A stretch of DNA of 64,000 nucleotides from Actinospineispora eucalypti (GTDB taxonomy: Bacteria; Actinomycetota; Actinomycetes; Mycobacteriales; Pseudonocardiaceae), in NCBI GenBank assembly GCA_014208095.1, contig JACHMT010000005.1, forward strand, positions 1,054,001 to 1,118,000, written 5' to 3'. The notes under the pieces are model-generated. The model had not been told where the DNA came from. It searched no databases and saw only the letters and a list, made by a program, of their open reading frames with translations. The translations under genes were made by a program, and so were the position numbers. How positions within the stretch are numbered: position 1 is the stretch's first letter; every line of letters starts with the position of its first letter. Below, one piece after another: positions 32,939 through 40,878 of this stretch.

Positions 32939-33245
32939 GCGCGTCCAGCAGCCCGGGGAACGCCCGGTCCATGTCCTCGCGGCGCAGCGCGTTCAGGCGG
33001 GCGGTGCCCACGTAGTACTGCCGGATCAGGCCGGCCTCGCGGAGCACGTTGAAGTGGTGCGTCGCGGTGGACTTGCTGACCGGGATGTCGAACGCGCCGC
33101 AGCGGACGTCCTCGCCGGCGGCGGCCAGCTGCGCGACGATGCTGCGCCGCACCGGGTCCACCAGCGCTTCGAGCACGCGCTGCAGGTCGAAGTCGGCCAG
33201 CTCGGGGTGGGGCGGTGTGCGCTGCACGGGCCAATAGTACGACAC
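32910..33245 (-). CDS. ArsR-type winged-helix regulator
   Basis: A 111-residue single-domain regulator: LVDPVRRSIVAQLAAAGEDV at 28-47 and the recognition helix in VSKSTATHHFNVLREAGLI at 55-74. There is no Cys-rich metal site, only one Cys, so it is more likely to sense an organic ligand or redox state than arsenic. GTG 33245 lies inside the left half of an inverted repeat shared with the divergent dehydrogenase gene. Confidence 0.85.
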   Translation of the reverse strand: MSYYWPVQRTPPHPELADFDLQRVLEALVDPVRRSIVAQLAAAGEDVRCGAFDIPVSKSTATHHFNVLREAGLIRQYYVGTARLNALRREDMDRAFPGLLDALTQCPGPRH

Positions 33246-33272
33246 GCATCAAAGTTTGACGGCGGTCGTACT
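33236..33272. promoter_or_regulatory. Inverted repeat in the ArsR/dehydrogenase promoter
   Basis: AGTACGAC at 33236-33243 and GTCGTACT at 33265-33272 are exact inverse complements spaced by 21 bp, so the two half-sites lie on one face of the helix. They overlap the regulator's start and precede the dehydrogenase ATG by 20 bp, as expected of a repressor operator. Confidence 0.5.
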
Positions 33273-33292
33273 TCGCGGCTACCTTCGGCGGC

Positions 33293-34294
33293 ATGGCGAA
33301 GACGGTGCGGTTCCACGAGCTGGGGGAACCAGAGGTCCTGCGGCTGGACGAGGTGGACCCGGGGGAGCCGGGCCCCGGCGAGGTGCTGCTGCGGGTGGAC
33401 GCGATCGGCGTCAACCGGGCCGAGGTGCTCTTCCGGCGCGGCCAGTACATCGAACCGGCCCGGCGGCTGCCGTCCGGCCTCGGTGCGGAGGCCTCCGGGG
33501 TGGTCGAGGCGGTGGGGCCGGGGGTGACGGAGTACTCGCCGGGGCAGGCGGTGAGCGTGCTGCCGGCGTTCTCGCAGAACGACTACCCGATGTACGCCGA
33601 GCGGGCGCTCGCGCCGGTGAGTGCGCTGCTGCCCCGGCCGGACGGCCTGGACGCGGTGGCCGGAGCGGCGGTGTGGATGCCCTACCTCACCGCGTACGGC
33701 GCGATGGTCGAGGTGGCCGGGGTGAGGCCGGGAGACGTGGTGGTGCTGAACGCGGCTTCCAGCAGCGTCGGCCTAGCCGCCGTGCACACCGCCAACCGGC
33801 TGGGCGCCACCCCGGTGGCGATCACCCGCACCCGGGCCAAGCGGGAGCGGCTACTGGCGGAGGGTGCGGCCGAGGTGATCGTCGCGGCGGAGCAGGACGT
33901 GCCGGCCAGGGTGCTGGCGGTCACCGGCGGCCGGGGCGCTGAGCTGGTGCTGGACGCCGTCGCCGGGTCCGGTGTGCTGGAGCTGGCCCGGGTCATCGCC
34001 CCCGGCGGCACGCTGCTGCTGTGGGGCGCGCAGAGCGGCGAGCCCACCCCCTACCCGGGATTCGACCTCGGCATGCCGGCCCTGAACATGCGTTCCTACA
34101 CCGTGCACGAGATCACCCGGGACGCCGTCCGGCTGCGCCGCGCCTCGGCGTTCGTCACGTCCGGCCTGCGCACCGGGGCGTTCCGCCCGGTGGTGGACCG
34201 GCTGTTCCCGCTGGAGCGGATCGTGGACGCGCACCGGCACATGGAGTCGAACACCCAGGTCGGAAAGATTGTGGTAACCGTCGGTCACGACTGA
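33293..34294 (+). CDS. Medium-chain dehydrogenase/quinone oxidoreductase-like (MDR family)
   Basis: A 333-residue MDR protein. The catalytic GroES-like domain holds GEVLLRVDAIGVNRAEVLFR near 25-44; the Rossmann domain has NAASSSVGLAAVHTA near 148. The structural and catalytic zinc Cys ligands are absent, which places it with NADPH:quinone or enoyl reductases rather than zinc alcohol dehydrogenases. Control by the divergent ArsR-type protein is inferred. The P450 gene starts 83 bp downstream. Confidence 0.83.
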   Translation: MAKTVRFHELGEPEVLRLDEVDPGEPGPGEVLLRVDAIGVNRAEVLFRRGQYIEPARRLPSGLGAEASGVVEAVGPGVTEYSPGQAVSVLPAFSQNDYPMYAERALAPVSALLPRPDGLDAVAGAAVWMPYLTAYGAMVEVAGVRPGDVVVLNAASSSVGLAAVHTANRLGATPVAITRTRAKRERLLAEGAAEVIVAAEQDVPARVLAVTGGRGAELVLDAVAGSGVLELARVIAPGGTLLLWGAQSGEPTPYPGFDLGMPALNMRSYTVHEITRDAVRLRRASAFVTSGLRTGAFRPVVDRLFPLERIVDAHRHMESNTQVGKIVVTVGHD

Positions 34295-34377
34295 TCGGGG
34301 GTCGCCAGAACGAGGGATAGCGGGAACGGGTGAACGGAGGATAGTTATATCGGCAAACGGCTCACAGGAGGTAGTCA

Positions 34378-35631
34378 ATGTCGACGCAGACCGGACCGTC
34401 CGACTTAGCCGCGCTCGACCTCACCAACCTCGATCTTTTTGCCGAAGGCCCCCCGCACGAGCTGTTCGCGCGGATGCGCACCGAGTCTCCGGTGCACTGG
34501 AACAACACGGCAGACGGGCCGGGTTTCTGGTCGCTCACCCGCGGCCAGGACATCGTGCACGTCAGCCAGGACCCCGCGACGTTCTCGCCCGCTCGCGGCG
34601 GCATCTTCTTCCGCCCGGACACGCTGGTGCCGCTGGAGGTCGGCCAGCGTGACTTCATGCTGTGGAAGGACCCGCCCGAGCACTCCCGGTACCGCGCCGT
34701 GATCACCACCTTCTGCCTGCCCCGGACGCTGATCCTGGTGGACCAGGTGATCGAGGGGATCGTGGCGGAGACGGTGGACGCGGTGGCCGGGCGCGGGGCG
34801 TGCGACATCGCCACGGACATCGCGATGCCGGTGCCGCTGAAGGTGGTGGCCCGGCTGTTCGGCGCCCCGGACGAGGATCTCGACCAGCTGAACCGCTGGA
34901 CCAAGGACATCGAGCAGGGCATCACGCACGACATGAACATGACCCGCAGCGTGGAGGAGATGGGGATCTACTGCGCCAAGCTGGTGGGCAACCAGGTGAT
35001 CCACGGAGTGGACAGCCTGGCCAACACGCTGGCCCAGCCGGACGAGTCGGGCGAGCGGCGGCTGAGCGAGTCGGAGATCGCCGCCTACTTCGGCATGCTG
35101 CTGTTCGTGGGCAACAACCACCCGCGCAACGCGATCTCACACGCGGTGCACACTCTGCTGCAACATCCCGACCAGCTGGCGGTGCTCCGGGACGACCCGG
35201 TGAAGCTGCGTCCCACCCGCTCCGGGCTGGCGCCGGTGGCCCTGGAGGAGCTGATGCGCTGGTCCACCCCGGTGAACTATCTGGCCCGCACGGCGACGGT
35301 GGACACCCAGGTCGGCGAGACCCCGGTCAAGACCGGTGAACGCCTGGTCATGTGGTACGCGTCGGCCAGCAGGGACCCGGAGGTGTTCCCCGGCGCGGAC
35401 CGGTTCGACGTGGGGCGGGCCCGGTGCAACCCGCCGCACTACGCGTTCGGCGGTGGCGGCGAGTACTTCTGCCAGGGTGCCGCATTGACGTACCGGATGC
35501 TTTCGGTAACGCTGCGCGAGGTGCTGCGGCGGATGCCCGGCATCGAGCTGGCCGGCCCGGTGACCTACGAGCCGTCCGCGTTCGTCAATGCGATCACGTC
35601 GCTGCCGGTGCGGTTCAAGCCGACCGGCTGA
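34378..35631 (+). CDS. Cytochrome P450 lacking the I-helix acid-alcohol pair
   Basis: A 417-residue P450. EXXR is ELMR at 291-294 and the haem ligand is Cys365 in FGGGGEYFCQG, where the usual PHFC/RHRC is replaced. The I-helix reads VGNNHPRNAIS at 244-254: the region follows the CYP125/142-like pattern in which N-x-x-x-R-N-A-I-S is common, but the acid and Thr are Asn, His and Pro. Oxygen activation should be altered. ATG 34378 follows AGGAGG. The acyl-CoA synthetase gene begins 14 bp after its stop, so the pair is an operon, probably for a lipid or steroid side chain. Confidence 0.87.
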   Translation: MSTQTGPSDLAALDLTNLDLFAEGPPHELFARMRTESPVHWNNTADGPGFWSLTRGQDIVHVSQDPATFSPARGGIFFRPDTLVPLEVGQRDFMLWKDPPEHSRYRAVITTFCLPRTLILVDQVIEGIVAETVDAVAGRGACDIATDIAMPVPLKVVARLFGAPDEDLDQLNRWTKDIEQGITHDMNMTRSVEEMGIYCAKLVGNQVIHGVDSLANTLAQPDESGERRLSESEIAAYFGMLLFVGNNHPRNAISHAVHTLLQHPDQLAVLRDDPVKLRPTRSGLAPVALEELMRWSTPVNYLARTATVDTQVGETPVKTGERLVMWYASASRDPEVFPGADRFDVGRARCNPPHYAFGGGGEYFCQGAALTYRMLSVTLREVLRRMPGIELAGPVTYEPSAFVNAITSLPVRFKPTG

Positions 35632-35645
35632 ACTTGGGGGGGTAG

Positions 35646-37151
35646 ATGAACCTCGCGGAGAACCTGGTGCGCACGGCCGCCGAGCGGCCCGAGGCACCCG
35701 CGCTGGTGGCCGGTCCGGTCACGGTCAGCTACCAGCAGTTCCTGGAGGCAGTGCGGCGCGGCGCCGGTTGGTTGCGCGCAAACGGTGTCCAGCCGGGCGA
35801 CCGGGTGGGGCTGATCCTGCCGAACGTGCCGGCGTTCCCCGCGATCTGCTACGCCGCGCTGTACGCCGGCGCGACGGTGGTGCCGATGAACCCGCTGCTC
35901 ACCGAGCGGGAGGTCGGCTACTACTTCTCCGACGCGGGAGTGCGGCTGGCGTTCGCCTTCGAGCAGCTGCCCGACGGCGGCGCCGCCGCGCTCGCGGCGG
36001 GCCGGGCGGAGGACGTCCCGGTGACCGTGGTGGGCCCGTTCGGCCTGCCGCTCGACGAGCTGGCCTCGGTCGACCCGCCGGCCGGGCCGGAGCCGCGCGC
36101 CGACGAGGACCTGGCCGTGCTGCTCTACACCTCGGGCACCACCGGCCGCCCCAAGGGCGCCGAGCTGACCCACCACAACCTGGCCTCCAACGCCGCGACC
36201 GCCGCCGCCGAGCTGCTGCGCACCGGGCAGACCGACGTGGTGATGGGCTGCCTGCCGCTGTTCCACGTGTTCGGGCTGACCTGCGGGCTGAACACCTCGG
36301 TGCTGACCGGGGCGTGCCTGGCGCTGCTGCCCCGGTTCGATCCGGTGGCCGCCCTCGAGCTGATCCAGGAGCACCGGGTCACCGTGTTCGAGGGCGTGCC
36401 CACGATGTACTCGGCACTACTGCACGCGCCCGGCGCGGAGGGCTACGACACGTCCAGCCTGCGGCTGTGCATTTCCGGCGGCTCGGCCATGCCGGTCGAG
36501 GTGCTGCACGCGTTCGAGCGGAAGTTCGAGGCGACGGTGCTGGAGGGCTACGGGCTGTCCGAGACCTCGCCGATCGTGTCGTTCAACCACCCCGACCAGG
36601 AGCGCAAGCCGGGCTCCATCGGCACCCCGGTGCGCGGGGTCGAGGTGCGGATCGTGGACCAGGGCGGCGCCGACGTGCCGGCCGGTGAGGTCGGCGAGCT
36701 GGCGGTGCGCGGCGAGAACGTGATGCGCGGGTACTGGAACCGGCCGGAGGCCACCGCCGAGGCGATCCCGGACGGCTGGTTCCGCACCGGCGACCTGGGC
36801 CGGGCCGACGAGGACGGCTACCTGTACATCGTGGACCGGAAGAAGCAGCTGATCATCCGGGGCGGGTACAACGTGTATCCGCGCGAGGTGGAGGAGGCGC
36901 TGCACGAGCACCCGGCGGTGGCCGAGGTGGCGGTGATCGGGATCAAGCACCCCAGCCTGGGGGAGGAGGTCGGCGCCGCCGTGGCGCTGGTCCCCGGGGC
37001 GAGCGCCACCCCGGACGAGCTGCGCGCGTTCGCCAAGGAGCGGGTCGCCGCCTACAAGTACCCCCGGCGCATCTGGCTGGTCGACTCACTGCCCAAGGGG
37101 CCGACCGGCAAGATCCTCCACCGCGAGGTCACCCCGCCACCGGAGGATTGA
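35646..37151 (+). CDS. Long-chain fatty-acid-CoA ligase
   Basis: A 501-residue ANL-superfamily ligase: YTSGTTGRPKG at 161-171, EGYGLSETSP near 298, the RTGDLGRADEDGY motif near 380 and GPTGKILHRE with the catalytic Lys near 490. It activates a fatty or related acid. ATG 35646 has GGGGGGTAG directly upstream. Its last 66 bp overlap the 3' end of the convergent membrane-protein gene, a large antisense overlap. Confidence 0.9.
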   Translation: MNLAENLVRTAAERPEAPALVAGPVTVSYQQFLEAVRRGAGWLRANGVQPGDRVGLILPNVPAFPAICYAALYAGATVVPMNPLLTEREVGYYFSDAGVRLAFAFEQLPDGGAAALAAGRAEDVPVTVVGPFGLPLDELASVDPPAGPEPRADEDLAVLLYTSGTTGRPKGAELTHHNLASNAATAAAELLRTGQTDVVMGCLPLFHVFGLTCGLNTSVLTGACLALLPRFDPVAALELIQEHRVTVFEGVPTMYSALLHAPGAEGYDTSSLRLCISGGSAMPVEVLHAFERKFEATVLEGYGLSETSPIVSFNHPDQERKPGSIGTPVRGVEVRIVDQGGADVPAGEVGELAVRGENVMRGYWNRPEATAEAIPDGWFRTGDLGRADEDGYLYIVDRKKQLIIRGGYNVYPREVEEALHEHPAVAEVAVIGIKHPSLGEEVGAAVALVPGASATPDELRAFAKERVAAYKYPRRIWLVDSLPKGPTGKILHREVTPPPED

Positions 37152-37880
37152 GGAACGCGCGGACGGCCGGGTGTCCCGGGTGACGTGCCGGATCAGATAG
37201 TACGACAGCACCATGATCCACGAGAAGAAGAAGATCATCGGTATGCCCAGGCCGATGATGCCGTTCCAGGCCAACGGCCCTTCCCTGAAAAAGATGATGA
37301 ACCCGGTCGGGATCAGCTCGGCCGCCGTGGCGAAGCAGAGGAAGCCGGCCCAGCGGGGGAAGACCACCGGCGTGGCGGTGTCGCGCAGGATCGCGCCGCC
37401 CTGGGCGAGCAGCAGGAGGCTGAACACCGGGTAGGGCATCACGAAGCAGAACCAGGCGATGTCGTAGAGGGCCTGGGTGACGTGGACGGGGATCTCGCCC
37501 ACTCGGTACACCATGATCCCGAAAAACATCGGGCTGAGCGCGAGGATCGCCGCGCTCGCGCCGCCGCACACCAGCTGTACGTAGGTCAGCGCGGGGTACC
37601 GGCCGTCCGTGTGGCGCAGTTCCAGGGCGACGCCGCAGACGAAGGTGGCGAACAGGCCGAACCCGATGATCATGAAGATAACGCCGACCCGGATGCCGAA
37701 CTTGTTGCCGGCGAGCTCGGCCACGACCTGTTCGGCCGGGATCCCCGGGCTGGGGAACGGGAGGAACCGGGCGAATGCCACGAACCCGATGGCGAACAGG
37801 ACCGTGCAGGCTACTCCGCTCCAGGCGCAGGCGAGCCGCGCGGTGCGGTTGACCGCGGGATCCGCTTGGTCGGTGGTCAC
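37086..37880 (-). CDS. Hypothetical multi-pass membrane protein
   Basis: A 264-residue protein with six to seven hydrophobic segments; I do not recognise a family. Notable blocks are FAIGFVAFARFLPFPSPGIP near 25-45 and FGIMVYRVGEIPVHVTQALYD in two pieces near 120. Start GTG 37880 is fixed by AGGAGG at 37886-37891. It reads divergently from the TetR gene at 37954, and a TACGAG/CTCGTA inverted pair (37913-37918, 37938-37943) lies between them, so it is the likely TetR target. Confidence 0.72.
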   Translation of the reverse strand: MTTDQADPAVNRTARLACAWSGVACTVLFAIGFVAFARFLPFPSPGIPAEQVVAELAGNKFGIRVGVIFMIIGFGLFATFVCGVALELRHTDGRYPALTYVQLVCGGASAAILALSPMFFGIMVYRVGEIPVHVTQALYDIAWFCFVMPYPVFSLLLLAQGGAILRDTATPVVFPRWAGFLCFATAAELIPTGFIIFFREGPLAWNGIIGLGIPMIFFFSWIMVLSYYLIRHVTRDTRPSARSSILRWRGDLAVEDLAGRPLGQ

Positions 37881-37953
37881 AATACGGACCTCCTTCTGAC
37901 TTGAACAGAGTGTACGAGTCATACAGTAAGTACAACTCTCGTAGACTGTCCAG

Positions 37954-38577
37954 GTGCAGAGCTTCCAGGCCGTAGTGGGGCGGCGTCGACGGGAGGCGTC
38001 GGCGCGAGAGATCCTCGAGGCCACCCGGCGGCTGCTGGCCGGTGGCGAGCCGTTGGCGCGGGTGAGCGTCGGCCGGATCCTGGCCGAGGCGGGCGTCTCC
38101 CGGGCCACCTTTTACGCGTGTTTCCCGGACAAGCGTGCTGTGATCGGCCGCCTCGCCCAGCAGTCGCTTGCCTGGCGCGAGGACGTCTCCGGCGAGGCCC
38201 TGGCCGACCCGTGCCTGCGCCGCGAGACCCTGGACGAGCTGATGCGCGCAATCGTTCGGCACTGGCGGGCGAACCGCCCCGTGCTGTCGGCGATCATCGA
38301 GCTCGCCGAGCAGGATCCCGGAATGCGGGAGGCGTGGAGCACCGCCGTCGGAGAGATCGCGAGCCAGACCGCGGGGCATCTGCGTGCGCGGTGGGACGGC
38401 AGCCCGGACGCCCCCGATGACCCGGCCTGGATCGCAGCGGCGATGACCTGGATGTTCGAGCGGTGCTGCCACCAGCTCGTCGTCGACGACGTTTCCGCCG
38501 AGGCCGTCGCGATGGCGCTCTCGGAGATCCTCTGGCGGACCGTCACCTTCCGCGCCGGTGCCGGGCCGGGTGACTAA
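37954..38577 (+). CDS. TetR-family regulator
   Basis: A 207-residue TetR protein: HTH at about 15-62 (EILEATRRLLAGGEPLARVS, then ILAEAGVSRATFYACFPDKRAVI). Start GTG 37954. It is divergent from the membrane-protein gene with a 73-bp promoter containing the inverted pair TACGAG...CTCGTA, so it probably represses that gene and itself. Its 3' end faces the repeat island 3. Confidence 0.85.
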   Translation: MQSFQAVVGRRRREASAREILEATRRLLAGGEPLARVSVGRILAEAGVSRATFYACFPDKRAVIGRLAQQSLAWREDVSGEALADPCLRRETLDELMRAIVRHWRANRPVLSAIIELAEQDPGMREAWSTAVGEIASQTAGHLRARWDGSPDAPDDPAWIAAAMTWMFERCCHQLVVDDVSAEAVAMALSEILWRTVTFRAGAGPGD

Positions 38578-38669
38578 CGTCTACCGCCGGTCCGGTTCCG
38601 AGCGGATCCGGTTGTTCGTCACGGACTGTAACGCCGGTGGGACAGCGATGAAGACTGGTCTGGAAAGCA

Positions 38670-38735
38670 TTCGTCGACATCGACATCAGGCTGATCTCAC
38701 CATGATCGAACCAGCCTCACGTCGATGTCGATGAG
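38670..38735. repeat. Island 3 hairpin
   Basis: In the 340-bp gap between a TetR gene and a convergent hydrolase, bases 38670-38693 pair with 38712-38735 over about 24 bp (two mismatches, two G-U) around an 18-nt loop. The left arm contains ATCGACATCAGGCTG, close to the island 1 hairpin (ATCGACATCAACCT) and sharing ATCAGG with the island 2 hairpins. It is 66 nt long, like the others. Confidence 0.7.
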
Positions 38736-38805
38736 GCAAACGAGACCGGACATCCACTCGACCGTCACACATCGTGACAATGGTGGCGAGAGCTACCGAA
38801 CGCCA

Positions 38806-38860
38806 ACGGCCGCAACCGGGCCGCGGCAGACCAGCCCACGCCGTCCCGGCCGTCGGTCAG
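38806..38860 (-). repeat. Island 3 GC-rich arm (single copy)
   Basis: Read on the minus strand this repeats the arm of islands 1 and 2: CGACGGCCGGGACGGCGTGG, then CTGGTCTGCCGCGGCCCGGT. It has the same orientation relative to the hairpin as the right arms there and is about 70 bp from it, as in island 1. No left arm is visible, so island 3 is partial. Nothing else is recognised in 38578-38917. Confidence 0.65.
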
Positions 38861-38917
38861 CCCAGCTACCACCGAAGCCTGCGGCATCCCGCCGGGATCA
38901 TGGCGATCAACACCGCC

Positions 38918-39670
38918 TCAGGCCAGGAACGCGCTGACGGCCGGCAGCACCAGGTCCGGCCGCCGGGTCAGGTCCATGTGCGTGCACCCTGGCAGTACGG
39001 CCAGTTGTGCGTCGGGGATGAGCTGGACCATCTCCGCCGCGTGCTCGACCGGCATGAAGTCGGTGTCGCCGGCCATCACCAGGGTCGGCACGGCCAGCCC
39101 GCGCAGCTGGTCGTCCGACCAGCCAGGGAAGGCGCCGACCGCCGCGCTCACCTTCTCCTGGAACGCGTCGAAGTGGTCCGGGTCGGGGGCGACCCGCCGG
39201 TAGTCGGCGCGCATGGCGGCGAAGTCGTCGGCGGTGGGCATCCGCCGCGAGGTGGCCCACCGGTCCGGGTTGCGGATCTCCTCGTGGAACCCGTCCGGCC
39301 GGAACTGGATCGACGCGGCCACCAGCTTGCGCACCCGCTCGGGGTGGGTCAGCGCGACCTGCATGGCGGTCAGCCCGCCGAGGCTGAAGCCGTAGAGGTC
39401 AGCCCGCCGGATGTCCAGGTGGTCGAGCAGGCCGACCACGTCGTCGGCGAAGCCGGGCACCGACGCCTCGCGGTCGGTGTCGGCGGTGCGGCCGTGCCCC
39501 TGCAGCTCGACGGCGATCACCCGGTGCCGCTCGGCGAGCCGGGGTATCAGCTCCCCGAAGCTCAGCTCGGCGGTGAGCAGGCCGCCGTGCAGCAGCACCA
39601 GCGGGTCCCCGGCGCCGTGCGTCCGGTAGTACATCTTCAGGCCGTTCACCGGCGCGTATCCCTCGGTCAT
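38918..39670 (-). CDS. Alpha/beta-fold hydrolase
   Basis: A 250-residue hydrolase: LLHGGLLTAELSF near 26, nucleophile elbow GFSLGG near 95, acid in AGDTDFMPVE near 200 and His in PGCTHMDL near 229. It resembles 3-oxoadipate enol-lactonase/esterase-type enzymes, but the substrate is not evident. ATG 39670 follows GGGAGAAG. The 52-bp spacing from the glycosyltransferase gene upstream makes co-transcription possible. Confidence 0.84.
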   Translation of the reverse strand: MTEGYAPVNGLKMYYRTHGAGDPLVLLHGGLLTAELSFGELIPRLAERHRVIAVELQGHGRTADTDREASVPGFADDVVGLLDHLDIRRADLYGFSLGGLTAMQVALTHPERVRKLVAASIQFRPDGFHEEIRNPDRWATSRRMPTADDFAAMRADYRRVAPDPDHFDAFQEKVSAAVGAFPGWSDDQLRGLAVPTLVMAGDTDFMPVEHAAEMVQLIPDAQLAVLPGCTHMDLTRRPDLVLPAVSAFLA

Positions 39671-39722
39671 GGCTTCTCCCCGGTCGGTCGTCGAGAGGGT
39701 TGACCACGACCGGGCCCGAAAC

Positions 39723-40484
39723 TCATCGGGAGGGTCGGCCCCCGCTCTCGGCGGCCAGCGTCCGTTCCGCCGCCAGCCGGTGGCCGATCACGCCGCGTAC
39801 CTGCGGCAGGTCCCGGATGGCGATGTCGGCGGGCTGCACGGTGTGCTGGGCCGGCCAGCGGCGGTAGGTGGCCACCACCCGGTCCACCCACACGCCCGGC
39901 CAGTGCGTGGAGAAGGCGGCGAGCAGCACCGCGTCGGCCGAACGGGCCACCGCCGGCCAGCCGCCGTGCGCGACCAGGTGGGTGCGCCGGTAGGTGGCGA
40001 TGGCCGCCGGGAACGGGAAGTCGTCGGTGCGCACGAAGGTCTCTGCGATCACCGCCGGCTCGATGCGCCCCGGCGGGAACACGTCGGGCTTGACCCAACT
40101 GGCGCCGTCCGGGTTCCGCCAGCGGATCCGGCCGCAGGACCACGCCGCCCCGGGGTCCCCGGCCAGCGGGGTGACCAGTGCGGGCAGGCCGCCCGGCTCG
40201 TACCAGTCGTCGTGGTCCATCCCGGCGACCAGGTCACCGGCCGCCCGGGCCAGCGCCACGTTGCGGGTGGCCGCGCCGCCCAGCTGCACGCCGAGCGCGT
40301 CGTACCGGATGCGCGGGTCGTCGGGCAGCCGGTCCCGCACGCCCGGCGCCGGGCCGTCCTCCTGGACCAGCCACTCCCACTCCCAGCCCGGCGGCAGCGA
40401 CTGGGCAGTCAGGGAGTCCCACAGCGCCCCGATGTGGTCGGCATTGCGGGCCTGGGTCGGGGTGATTACGGAGACCAACGGCAC
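39723..40484 (-). CDS. Family 2 glycosyltransferase
   Basis: A 253-residue GT-A-fold protein: the nucleotide-sugar start VSVITPTQARNADHIGALWDSL is near residue 4 (in two halves), QEDGP near 38 and the metal-binding MDHDDWY near 88. No membrane helix is present, so it is a soluble transferase; donor and acceptor are unknown. GTG 40484 is chosen because the fold starts there; there is no Shine-Dalgarno, and CATAGT eight or so bases upstream could be a -10 of a leaderless transcript. Confidence 0.8.
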   Translation of the reverse strand: MPLVSVITPTQARNADHIGALWDSLTAQSLPPGWEWEWLVQEDGPAPGVRDRLPDDPRIRYDALGVQLGGAATRNVALARAAGDLVAGMDHDDWYEPGGLPALVTPLAGDPGAAWSCGRIRWRNPDGASWVKPDVFPPGRIEPAVIAETFVRTDDFPFPAAIATYRRTHLVAHGGWPAVARSADAVLLAAFSTHWPGVWVDRVVATYRRWPAQHTVQPADIAIRDLPQVRGVIGHRLAAERTLAAESGGRPSR

Positions 40485-40491
40485 GGGGTCA

Positions 40492-40860
40492 CTATGCCAC
40501 GACGGCCACGAGTATCCCGGCGGCGACCAGCTCGACCCAGAAGTAGAACCACACCGGATAAAATCCGGTCGGTTTCTCCACGAATCGCGCAATCAGCCGG
40601 CCGAATGCCATTCCGGCCAGCGCGGCGGCCACCGCCCATATCGCCCCAGGGCGCAGACCAGCGACGTCGGTGGCGGTGAGGCCGAGCAGGACCGCAATGA
40701 ACACCCCGAAACCGCCGTACACAGCCCGCACCTCGGCCCGCGCGTCGGCGTTGGACAAAATGACGCCAAAGGGCTGGATAATCGTTGCGGGCGCGACCAG
40801 TGCGGCAATTCCCATGGCCAGGAAGAAAAGCGCGATCAGCACCAACACCACCGTTGTCAT
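40492..40860 (-). CDS. DUF4345-like four-helix membrane protein
   Basis: A 122-residue protein with four membrane helices: VLIALFFLAMGIAALVAPATI at the start, then RAVYGGFGVFIAVLLGL, a third helix and the C-terminal FYFWVELVAAGILVAVVA. It matches DUF4345, of unknown function. ATG 40860 is taken; ATG 40878 would add six residues. Divergent from an AraC-type gene 18 bp away, so the two promoters overlap. Confidence 0.72.
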   Translation of the reverse strand: MTTVVLVLIALFFLAMGIAALVAPATIIQPFGVILSNADARAEVRAVYGGFGVFIAVLLGLTATDVAGLRPGAIWAVAAALAGMAFGRLIARFVEKPTGFYPVWFYFWVELVAAGILVAVVA

Positions 40861-40878
40861 GGCGGTATCGTCGCCCAT

